NCBI GenBank assembly: GCA_001953115.1
Contig: LSSL01005295.1
Span: 1-16,895, forward strand
DNA from: Smittium mucronatum
Lineage: Eukaryota; Kickxellomycota; Harpellomycetes; Harpellales; Legeriomycetaceae
Length of the DNA: 16,895 nucleotides
Direction of reading: 5' to 3'
Shown: positions 1 through 7,943 of the stretch, one piece after another
How positions within the stretch are numbered: the first letter of the stretch is position 1
How the letters are laid out: each line of letters opens with the position of its first letter
Notes under the pieces: model-generated
The model's database searches: none
What the model was told of the DNA's origin: nothing
What the model saw: the letters and a program-made list of their open reading frames with translations, nothing else
Translations under genes and position numbers: made by a program

Positions 1-690
1 TTCTTTTCTTTCGCATAGGTACACTATCAGCTCAATAAGATTTGGTACTTAAAATATATAAATTTATTAGTCTAAAGAATAATTTACTGATATTTTTTGC
101 GCAAGGAATTATCCAAAGTATCAAAGAGCTTCAAAAAAAACACAAAAATTCTCTTCACAGTAACAAATTTTAAATTAAAAGTAAAGAGCAAATGTTAAAG
201 TACAGAGCTCAGATTGTGAAGAAATATAAATAAGATCCAGAGAATCAGAATTAGAATAATAGAGTTACCCCGAAGTATTCGAATGATTTCATGGAATTTA
301 AAACGACATCTTTAGATCTTCCATAATATTTTAAGAAATAAGGGAGTTTAATAGAGGTGTTGCAAAATAAAAAGTCGTAAATTTCCAACCTCTAACCCTA
401 AATAAAACTTTTTCAGGCGGCAATCAATAAATTTGATGGATTTTTTTATTGAATACAAAATCCCTAGCTGTTAACACAAGGCCTATAGATTTTATAGACA
501 TGTGAAACTCTTGATAAATTTTAATTGATTATATTAATGATCGTAATATTATCCACATTGATTCAATCTGGGAGATGATTATTATTTGGTTTCTAAAATT
601 TCTAAATCCAAAGTTAAAAATATTTATAAGCCCACAGTACTCCCGAGAAAAGCTTTATAAATGTTGTAAAAAACAGTGTAACATATTTAA
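1..690. other. Unassigned AT-rich flank left of the retrotransposon
   Basis: No gene, RNA or known repeat was recognised here. The stretch is less extreme in composition than the 6.6-15.8 kb desert and may itself be decayed transposon sequence, but no family motif could be read on either strand. Two small points stand out. A 12-base match, in inverse orientation, links 43-54 to the retrotransposon leader at 1361-1372. One frame without stops runs from 518 into the LTR and is listed separately. Confidence 0.6.
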
Positions 691-724
691 GAGATGTAAG
701 AAATACATTCTCACCAAATATTGA
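518..724 (+). other. Open frame of unknown meaning, no usable start
   Basis: A frame of 68 sense codons runs without a stop from 518 (just after a TAA at 515-517) to TGA at 722-724. The only methionine is internal, in the segment DSIWEMIIIWFLKFL, followed by a Cys/Lys-rich part (YKCCKKQC). I do not recognise a family. The last ten or so codons lie inside the start of the 5' LTR, so the frame cannot be one intact ancestral gene. In DNA this AT-rich, one or two stop-free stretches of this length are expected by chance in a window this long. It is either chance or a remnant of whatever the retrotransposon inserted into. Confidence 0.15.
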
Positions 725-871
725 TTATCTCAAACAGTAGGAAATCACAATAGATATCCTTGAACAATCAAAATTTAATGAGCAAATAGATTCAGTACAC
801 GTAATTGAATATTTCATCCAATGAAAAAATCCTCCCTTAAGCATAATTCACTTTTAGAAAATAGGAAATGG

Positions 872-880
872 TATAAATAA
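872..880 (+). promoter_or_regulatory. TATA box of the 5' LTR
   Basis: TATAAATAA sits inside the 5' LTR, upstream of a C/T-rich stretch, where a U3 promoter is expected. In DNA this AT-rich a TATA-like word is weak evidence alone; its position in the LTR supports the call. It lies in the block missing from the 3' LTR. Confidence 0.5.
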
Positions 881-886
881 GAAAGC

Positions 887-908
887 TTAGCCATTTTGGA
901 ATGGCTAA
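887..908. other. Perfect 9-base-pair hairpin just after the LTR TATA box
   Basis: TTAGCCATT at 887-895 pairs exactly with AATGGCTAA at 900-908 around a TTGG loop. It starts seven bases after the TATA box, so it would lie at or just before the transcript start and might form an RNA stem at the 5' end. The position is seen; any function is inference. Confidence 0.6.
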
Positions 909-1298
909 TATTTTTAACTTGTCTTTTTCCCTATCTTTTATAATTTTATTAGTATGTCCTTTTACCTTTTATTGTCTAAATTGTCCCATTAAACCTGATT
1001 CTTAAACGGAATGTTCAAGAATTGATTCTAGTTTATAGTTTAGCACAATACACTATAAAAAATAGGACTGATCTTTGAGTCAGCTCATAAGATTAATTAA
1101 TTAATCAAAATTATTTTCCTAATTAGAAAATTAAGTCTGTTTATCTTTTCTTTCGCCCAAACTTTACCTTTATTTATGTTAGTTTTATTTACCCTTTTCC
1201 CTTCTTTTAAATAAATACATATCCCTATAATAAAGCCATTATACCAAAGAAATTTAAACTAGCAATATTTAAAACCAACCTTAGCATATTAAACAACA

Positions 1299-1377
1299 TC
1301 ATCTTTTTATCTAAAATAGTAAAAACATTTTTTTCAAAAAAAAAAAACAATCAAATTTAGTTTTAAGTACCAGTATC
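1299..1377 (+). other. Untranslated leader between 5' LTR and gag
   Basis: About 80 bases, including an A-run at 1336-1347, separate the LTR from the likely gag start. The primer-binding site should lie at its left edge, but no match to the 3' end of a common fungal tRNA is visible, probably because of decay or an uncertain LTR end. Confidence 0.5.
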
Positions 1378-2270
1378 ATGTCTGATATGTACTCGAAAAA
1401 ATTTATGGCATCTCTAGCACAACCACACCAATCAATGCCAGAAACCAAATTTCAGTTATTTGGAGTAGAAGGGGTTAAACTCTTACCAATTTAAAAGTTA
1501 TCTGGCCCTCCGTCACAATTAATGGGTTTATTAAGCTATAAAACGAATATTTTGCTCATATTCCGACATATTAGATATAGATCACATAAAAATATCGTTT
1601 ATAGCTGCGCACCTTACTTATTATTAAGCATTATGGTTTGAATAAGATCTATTTGGATATGGTGGCTTCACTAAAAACAGTTATTATTTTACAATTTATT
1701 TTCAAAGATATTTTTCGGAATCAAGCTGCCAGCCTAAATCCACCAATCAGCTACTTAATATATCTCAGGTAAAAAGGTCTTTATCTGAATACTCTGTAAA
1801 ATCAGAAAATTTGCAATCATCGCATAATTAAACCAGAAAGCCATTATCTTTCAATACTAAAAGGTACTCAATGGCAGAATATTAGATATTTTGGTCAACA
1901 TAACCCTACATCAGACCATTGAAAGCCTTATGGATCAATTCATAAAATTCGATAATAGATTTACAAGCAGGGAAACTTTCTCAAAAGAAGCGTTAACAGA
2001 CCTTAATATCATAGGATATATTAACCTAAAATTTTTACATGATATCCCCCGAACAGAATCATAGATAATCAGTATCCTCAAACGTTAGGAAAATTAAATA
2101 TAGACCACTCTTCTATGCAAAAGATTCATAAAAGATATTCCCAAGAGAACCTTTTAGTTTTGAAAAAAATCACCATGTATGAAAAATGGATTTTTTTTTA
2201 TTGTGGTGCTGAAGGTCATATAACAGCAAAACGTAAGCTAAACCTGCGGAATTTAAATGCCCAACCCGAT
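1378..2270 (+). pseudogene. gag: gag remnant (capsid and CCHC nucleocapsid)
   Basis: The likely start is ATG at 1378, opening 38 codons (MSDMYSKKF...) before TAA at 1492. Capsid similarity returns at 1751 in another frame with KRSLSEYSVK, then shifts at 1852-1977 to a clear Ty3/gypsy Gag signature containing LNGRILDILVNI, ESLMDQFIKFDNRF and SRET. The zinc knuckle lies at about 2193-2234: the central C-G-x-x-G-H survives (Cys at 2202, His at 2217), but the first Cys position reads Phe and the last reads Arg, so it could not bind zinc normally. Stops and at least three frame changes make it a pseudogene. Gag would have formed the virus-like particle and packaged the element's RNA. Confidence 0.88.
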
Positions 2271-2365
2271 CAGTAAATAAGAGGCTACTTTTGAAGAGGA
2301 TTTTTGACAACGGTACTAATAATATTTTGACTCATAGGTTTTTAAATCCAGTAATTATTTTCTCC

Positions 2366-2700
2366 AAGAAAATAAATAAAACTATGTGCTTAATTGACAA
2401 TAGTGCTTCAGAGAATTTTATTAGTATAAAAAATCTTTTATAATTAAACCTTCCTAAATCTAAATCGATAACTTCAATAATAATTGAAACCGTAGATGGT
2501 AATCCTATTACATCAAAAAGCATATCAGAAAAAGAATCTACATCAAGGTTGGAAATTTTTGATAATCACGAAAAGATATTAGTCTTTTACCCTATTCCTG
2601 CTAGAAATTCAGATATAATATTAATTTTACTTTGGTTAAAAAAAAATAAGCAATAATACATTGGGATAATCTATCCATAAAAATTTAATCTGACCATTGT
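2366..2700 (+). pseudogene. pol: pol remnant: aspartic protease domain
   Basis: In the frame of 2381 the sequence reads CLIDNSASENFI (active-site Asp at 2396-2398), corresponding to the retropepsin D-S/T-G-A motif with Gly changed to Ser. The same frame continues with one stop near 2441 to the C-terminal signature, in which DIILILLWLKK (2612 onwards) stands for the usual DIILGLPWLKK, followed after a stop by remains of the domain end near 2700. This is one of the best-preserved parts and keeps one frame for nearly 270 bases. The domain would have cut the Gag-Pol polyprotein. The changed active-site triplet and stops make it inactive. Confidence 0.85.
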
Positions 2701-2904
2701 ATGATGAATTGCAACATGGGAATCGATACCATCGACTTCACAATAAAAGCCCTTAAGATTCTAAAAACGAAGAAACCAATGATTATAAATCAGGATTATC
2801 AGATAAATCCTGTTCCGATTCAGAATCCGACTCATATTTCAAATCTTTGATAGATATTAAAATAGAGGAAGAATCCATAAATGAAAACAAATCCCCATCA
2901 TAAG

Positions 2905-2924
2905 TCAAATCAAATCAAATCAAA
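2905..2924 (+). repeat. Short tandem repeat, four copies of TCAAA
   Basis: Four exact copies of a five-base unit lie between the protease and reverse transcriptase remnants. A five-base change in copy number shifts the reading frame, so slippage here may be one source of the element's frame changes. Confidence 0.8.
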
Positions 2925-2979
2925 TAAATTCCCAGGAAATCATATTCAAGTGTCTTAAAATACGAAAAAAATTACTCTA

Positions 2980-3890
2980 GAAGGACTCCCTCCAGAATAT
3001 TTAGATTTTTTATAATTTTTTAGTAAGTTTTATGCTGAAAAATTATCTCCTCACATAAATATTATTGCTAAATAGAGTTAAAGGGGAATAAAGAACCTCC
3101 GTAGAGACCAATATATTCTTTGAAAGAACCAGAACTTTCGGTTTTAAAAGTAGTATAAAAGAAAACCTGTTTCAATTACCATCCCCAATCTCAAGCTAGA
3201 CCACCAATAATCTTCATATTTAAAGAAAGATGAATTATCATGTATGTGTTTCGATTATCGAAATTTGAACGGCAATAAAATAAAAAACTGACGCACATTA
3301 CCAAGGATTTTGGAAATATTTGAAATACGAATATTTTTAAAAAATAATCTTCAAAATTTGACTAAAGAATCGCATATTAATTGGTGTAAATCAGGGCTGT
3401 AGAATAGTACAAAATTACATTTAGATGTAGATATGATCATTATCAATATAATTAATGCCACTAGGTCCTAAAAACACGCTAAAAACATTTTATAATTTAT
3501 TAAATGACATCTTCAAAGATATTTAAGATAGCTATTCTACAGCTTATCTTGATGATATTTTAATCTATTACAAAAAAAAAAGCGAACACACCAAAAATTT
3601 GCGCAACTCGTTGGAAAAATATGGAAAAGTTACGGGAAAACAACCAATATTTTAAACTTGAAATATGCGATTTCAATAAAGAATACTTTAAATTTTTTTG
3701 TAACATGGTGTCTATTACTGGTATAAGAAAGAATCCTGAAAAAATAAAATATTTCAAAAAATGGAAACCACCGAAATCTTTAGTATGATTAGTGATATTT
3801 CTAGGATTTATTAATTACTATAGAATATTAATAACGAAATAATCTAAAATAGCTACCCCCACTACCAAGCCTTTAAAACAGATATTGTAT
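2980..3890 (+). pseudogene. pol: pol remnant: reverse transcriptase domain
   Basis: The N-terminal part reads LPPEYLDFF, then KLSPHIN and, after a frame change, KEPP and IYSLKEPEL, matching the linker and first fingers segment of gypsy reverse transcriptases. DYRNLN is at 3253-3270. The first catalytic Asp (expected in K-L/I-D-L-Q-N) reads Asn at 3346-3348, a G-to-A change. The second motif AYLDDILIY is intact, with the two catalytic Asp codons at 3551-3556. Thumb and connection follow as GIRKNPEKIKYFKKWKPPKS (3720 on) and FLGFINYYR. Frames differ between DYRNLN, YLDD and KNPEKIK, so several small indels have occurred. The domain once copied the element RNA into DNA in virus-like particles. 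Confidence 0.95.
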
Positions 3891-4370
3891 TTGAGTGGAG
3901 AGAAAAAAAAAAGAGAAATTAGATATTGTTGGATCTTCTTAAAATAGAATCTATATTTTTATTCATTGATTCATCAAAAGAATTCACTGCGGGAAAATTT
4001 GCATCGGATTTCGCTGTTGGAGCGGTGAAATCTCATAATGATTGAAATGGTAATATATATCCTTATGAATTTTTCTATGAAATCTAAGCCTTCAGAAATC
4101 AAATATGAGATCTGAAATAAGGAAATTAACACCATACTAACAACCATAAAGAAATGGAGTCACTAATCGAAAAGAAAATCAATACATTATACGTTTACAC
4201 AGATCACAAACATCGGAAATATTTTAAGAAAAAGAATTCTTAAACAGAAGTCATGCCAGTTGGTCATTTCTATTTATAAAATATAACTTGAAAATAAAAT
4301 TTATTCCGTAATTCAAACACGGAAAATTTGACGTCCTCTATAGAAGATTCGGTTATTCAAATACTACAAC
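3891..4370 (+). pseudogene. pol: pol remnant: RNase H domain and tether
   Basis: Directly after the reverse transcriptase, the frame of 4001 reads ASDFAVGAVKSHND, the gypsy RNase H start usually written T-D-A-S-D-x-A-x-G-A-V. The catalytic Asp before A-S-D is lost (Phe in this frame), while the later ASD is kept. YTDHKHRKYF at 4196-4225 matches the conserved V-Y-T-D-H-K-N-L-x-Y-F block. The end of the domain, with KHGKFDVLYRR, stands for the usual P-G-K-x-N-x-x-A-D-A-L-S-R-R. Several in-frame stops are present. The domain would have removed the RNA strand during DNA synthesis. Confidence 0.9.
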
Positions 4371-4559
4371 ATTAGAAAAGAATATGCTCAGTAAAAATCA
4401 TTTTCTCGACTCCATAATATCACCATTTAACACTTCAAATTTTCAGATAAAACCAGAAATTAGCTAGGATATATATCTATTAATAAAATCCTTAATCATG
4501 AAAACAATAATCCAGTTAATAATATTAGCTCAGAAAAAGTGATTAAAAATATCATTTAA

Positions 4560-5560
4560 GTTAACGAAAAAATATTTATAACATATAATCTTATTTCCCT
4601 GGAAATTCAATTAAGGTAAAATATCCGCCTTAATGGCCATTTTGGATTTCTAAAAACCTATGAGTATATAAAAAGAGAATTATGGTTTTTGAGAATTCTC
4701 AAAAAAGTTAAAAAATACACAAAATCTTGCAAAACATGCTACAAAAAAAAACTGCTAGACACAGAAAATAAGGACTAATAAAGTCCCTAATTATTTCTAA
4801 AATACAACCGAACTCCGTTAAAATGGGTTTAATAGCAGACTTACCTCAATCCAATTTTTTACAACCTTATTAGTGGTAGTTACATATCCATTAAAATTTC
4901 ACGTTTTTTTGGAATTAAAAAAACTCCTTACAGCAGCTGAATCAAGAGAATAGTTTTTATCACATATATTTAAGCACCAAGATTTATCTCGAGAAATAAT
5001 AGGGTATATAGGAACTCAGATCAATTCAAAATTCTGAAAAAAAACGATGGAAATGCTTAAAATTGACCAAAAATGTCTGCCGCTTATCATCCCAAAACTG
5101 ATAGTTAAACTGAAAGGGTTAATCGAATTTATAAGTTATATTCAAGAGTCTGCGTGAATTATTAACAAGAAAATTTGCAAAAAAAGCTTCCATACGCAAA
5201 ATTTTGTTATAAAAATTCTTATCTATATTAATTAAATCAACGTTTATGGGATTCTATTGATATAATCAGAGATATGATCCTATAATGTCAAAATATAAAG
5301 TTGCATCAGAGGCACAAAGACTGATTTATCAATAAAAATGCTCCAAAAATAACTAATATCGAATCTAAAAAACTTCAGAAAAGGTCATAAATTTCAAGCA
5401 TATAAGAAAAGAAAGAAATCACCAAAATTTGAAATTTGAGACAAATTTTGGCTCTTAATATAAAAATAGACACAAAAAGACCCAAAAATAAACTTGATAA
5501 TAGAAAGATAGGCCATTATTATATTTTTTACAAATACATCATCGTTACTTAAAGTTTCAA
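4560..5560 (+). pseudogene. pol: pol remnant: integrase with zinc-binding, catalytic core and GPY/F module
   Basis: The zinc-binding part reads NGHFGFLKTYEYIKREL with CKTC at 4728-4739, open from 4626 to about 4773; the first His is not visible. In the core, the first catalytic Asp (M-D-F-I-x-D-L-P) reads Gly at 4826-4828, and the second (S-D-R-G-T-Q-F) reads Tyr in YIGTQINSKF. The conserved Glu survives in TERVNRI at 5109-5129 after AYHPKTD (5082-5102). NYxQENLQKKLPYAKFCY and YDPIM follow, as in fungal gypsy integrases. The C-terminal GPY/F module is readable at 5457-5528 (TKRPKNKLDNRKIG, then HYYIF for PYYIF). With two of three catalytic acids lost it is dead. It would have inserted the cDNA. 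Confidence 0.93.
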
Positions 5561-5699
5561 CTAACATCATCGATGAAAATAAATCTTAATTTTCACGTCT
5601 CGATGTTGGAGTCTTACATCTAATCTCATATACACTATCAAAATAATGTAAAAACTCCATCAACTATCATCAAAAAAAAAAGAATAATTTGAATTTAAC

Positions 5700-5800
5700 C
5701 AAATTGTGGACTCTAAATTTATTGGAAAAACCTTTAATATCTTGTTTAGTATAAATGATATGGACCTTTGGAAACTCATCGAAAGCTGTAGAAAATATTC
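5700..5800 (+). pseudogene. Probable chromodomain remnant at the integrase C terminus
   Basis: After the integrase tail and a FHVSMLE-like decayed stretch, a segment reads VDSKFIGKTF at 5708-5737 and then, in another frame at 5738-5773, Y-L-V-stop-Y-K-stop-Y-G-P-L-E. That fits the chromodomain core Y-L-V-K-W-K-G-Y-G with Trp replaced and two codons turned into stops. The position, straight after the GPY/F module, is where chromoviruses carry this module, which guides integration to particular chromatin. The match is short and crosses a frame change, so it is probable rather than certain. Confidence 0.6.
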
Positions 5801-5825
5801 GTGCTGAGTCAAAAATAAATTATTC

Positions 5826-6014
5826 TCACCTCAAGTAATCGAATAAATCTCATATTAAACCATTAATTAAATCGTTCAAGAATAATGTAGCGGTTTCAAA
5901 TCAGCACAAGTTCAAAAAGAGATTCAAAAATTATCATACTCTCCTAAATTAGAAGTCAATCATTGCGCGAAATATTTTGCCGTGAATTTAAATGTAACCA
6001 CCTTCAATGAAGCT
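5826..6014 (+). pseudogene. Coding-like polyprotein tail of unknown function
   Basis: One frame carries protein-like sequence from 5826 (SPQVIE) to TAA at 6015-6017. Four isolated stops lie before 5886; after that 43 codons are open, including FKSAQVQKEIQKLSYSPKL and AKYFAVNL. It follows the probable chromodomain and precedes about 200 bases of untranslated sequence before the polypurine tract, so it is probably the C-terminal extension of Pol. I do not recognise a domain, and it does not look like an envelope protein: no hydrophobic segment is visible. Confidence 0.45.
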
Positions 6015-6217
6015 TAAATCTGGAAAAGTCGGATTTTTCATAGGTAATGAAAAACAGCAATATACTGTTTCATCAAGACGATAAGATAAATTTTTTGTGC
6101 CTATTTTGGGCAAATAGAAAAAATTTATTCCTTGACATAAAAAAAACAAAAAACAAAAGCAATAATGTAATAAAATAATTATATAAATATATACCTAAAT
6201 ATCAGTATTTCTTTCCC

Positions 6218-6228
6218 GGAAGGAGGGG
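6218..6228 (+). other. Polypurine tract priming plus-strand DNA synthesis
   Basis: GGAAGGAGGGG lies directly against the left end of the 3' LTR and is the most G-rich run in the window. In LTR retrotransposons this tract resists RNase H and primes plus-strand synthesis. Its position fixes the 3' LTR start at 6229 or 6230. Confidence 0.9.
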
Positions 6229-6588
6229 TTGTGTAAGAATTAAATTCTTACCACATCATTACTATACCAAAAAATGAGAAATCACAATAAAAATCCTTGT
6301 TAAATTAAAATTTTCAAGGATTGACTCTATAGTTTAACACGATGAACTATAACACATCAAACTAATCGTTGATTCAGCTCATAAGATCAATTGCTTTAAA
6401 AAGCTTTTTTTCCTGATAGAAGAAAAATAAGACGTTTAATTTTTTATTTCGTCCTCGCATCATCTTGGTATTAGTATTAGTTATAGTTTTACCACCTTTT
6501 AAATATATTCTTTTACCTTTAATGAAGAATTTATATCAAGGATATTTACCCTAGAACTATTTTACACCAGTTTTAACAAATAACGTGT
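6229..6588 (+). repeat. 3' LTR, about 360 bases, internally shortened
   Basis: It starts right after the polypurine tract with TGTGTAAGAA and shares ordered blocks with the 5' LTR, including TCAGCTCATAAGAT at 6374-6387. Between CCTTG (ending 6299) and TTCAAG (starting 6313) there are only 13 bases, against 251 in the 5' LTR, so about 238 bases are missing, including the TATA box. The remaining junction is a perfect inverted repeat: AATCCTTG at 6292-6299 and CAAGGATT at 6315-6322. The right end is placed near 6588, with an error of about ten bases. Reverse transcription makes both LTRs identical at insertion, so the size difference must have arisen afterwards. Confidence 0.85.
6233..6251. other. 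Inverted repeat at the LTR tip
   Basis: GTAAGAA at 6233-6239 pairs perfectly with TTCTTAC at 6245-6251 around five bases. The 5' LTR shows the same design (GTAAGAA then TTCTCAC), so it is ancestral to the LTR. It may belong to the terminal sequence bound by integrase; that is inference. Confidence 0.6.
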
Positions 6589-7919
6589 ATATTTAAACAT
6601 ATTTTAATTTAGTTGGATTAAAAAAATATAATTTCAATTTCAAATCGAAGATAGATTAAATATTTTATAAAAATCTAAAATTTTTATTTTTCTTAGATAA
6701 AAAAAGGAATAGATTATAGATTTATTTATGTTATTTTGGTTAATTTTGCTAAAGAAATTTATCCAACTTGATTTAACTATATTTGGTTAAATTTTCACCT
6801 AAAATGACAAAGATTGATTCTTAATTATAAATCTGACATGATCATTAATTTATCTCTTGTAAAACCCATATTTGAAAAAATCAAACAAAATTAGGTTATT
6901 TTAAAATAAAATTTATCTAATTTTAAAGTTTTTAAATTTATAAAAGCAAAAATAAGCTTAAAATAACTATTGAAATTTTTTTGGTCTGATATTTTACATA
7001 GCCTGATTAGATTCTAATAACCAGATAAAAACTTTTTTTTAAATTCCTGCGTAATTATGAACTTATCATAGATATATCCTTCAACTCAATCACTAACTTT
7101 TGAGAAAATTTTTCAATTAATATATGCCCAAAAATTTTTTCGAGTTAGTTTTTATATTATTTAAATTAATTAATGATGGGATGATCTGCGTAGTTTATCA
7201 AGCTAAATAAATAAATATACAACTTATGCAAATTAAATAAATTCTCTAAACTTTATTGATTTAAATCATATCTGCTTAGGTTTAAAAATGCTCTACAGGA
7301 AATTAATAGTTTATTAATATACATTAGCATAGTTTAAATTGAATTAATTTTTTTTTAAAAAAGGTGTCATATATTGTAGATATATATATTAAAATACTAA
7401 TAATGATAAAAAATTTAATATATGAAAAATATTTTGAACTTTCTTTCTAAGATTAATAGTAGATCAATTCTGAAAAAAAAAGTGTATTTATAAAATTTCC
7501 AAATAATTCATTTAAATTAAAATTATGAAGATTTTATACAAATTTTGAATAAATATTAAGCTATAATCATTTGCAAATAACACTTCTTAGATTTTAATTT
7601 GTAAAATTAATCTTATTAAGTTATAATTATAGTACAAACATGCTATATTTGAAATTTTTATGATTAGATTTATGGTTAATAATTTAATAAAAAGCTGTTA
7701 CATAAATTAAAACATCTATGAATTAATTTAAATTTGGCTTATCAGAAATAATAATTAATCATATTTATGTATCATTAATCTAAATTTCATTATTTTAATA
7801 TTATTAATTCTACTAATTAATGCATAAATATTAATTTCTGTTGCATATAATCATCAAGAATAAGTAATCTGATATTATAAATATTTAAATTTAATTAATT
7901 CTAAGAAATTGCTGACTTA

Positions 7920-7943
7920 TCCATTTTTCCATTTTTCCATTTG
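7920..7943 (+). repeat. Three copies of an eight-base unit, TCCATTTT
   Basis: Two exact copies and one with a final G, followed by a further TCC. It is a local C-containing patch in a very AT-rich area and probably arose by slippage. Confidence 0.75.

Larger units (their letters stand above)
692..1298 (+). repeat. 5' LTR of the Ty3/gypsy element, about 607 bases
   Basis: Identified by blocks shared, in order, with the 3' LTR: GTAAGAA at the tip, 20 of 22 bases matching between 741-762 and 6278-6299, the region around TATAGTTTAGCAC near 1036, and TCAGCTCATAAGAT at 1080-1093 (3' copy 6374-6387). The right end is placed near 1298 where similarity fades, with an error of about ten bases. This copy has a block at 763-1013 that the 3' LTR almost wholly lacks. 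The block holds a TATA box and a perfect hairpin, so this copy is probably the ancestral long form. A polyadenylation-like AATAAA occurs at 1210-1215. No convincing tRNA primer-binding site was found just after the LTR. Confidence 0.85.
691..6588 (+). mobile_element. Decayed full-length Ty3/gypsy (chromovirus-like) LTR retrotransposon
   Basis: An entire LTR retrotransposon can be followed on the plus strand in the canonical Ty3/gypsy order: LTR, gag, protease, reverse transcriptase, RNase H, integrase, probable chromodomain, polypurine tract, LTR. Integrase after RNase H separates it from Ty1/copia, and a chromodomain-like segment after integrase points to the chromovirus branch common in fungi. 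It is about 5.9 kb. No domain is intact: stops are frequent and the frame changes between nearly all readable motifs. A possible target-site duplication, ATATTTAA, lies at 683-690 and 6589-6596, but it is low complexity and longer than the usual 4-6 bases, so it may be chance. The element cannot encode working proteins. Confidence 0.93.

Noticed and set aside
2332..2523. Minus-strand frame of 63 codons
   Set aside because: It lies antisense to the protease remnant, whose plus-strand motifs are clear.
3560..3757. Minus-strand frame of 65 codons
   Set aside because: It lies antisense to the reverse transcriptase just after YLDD and shows no family features.
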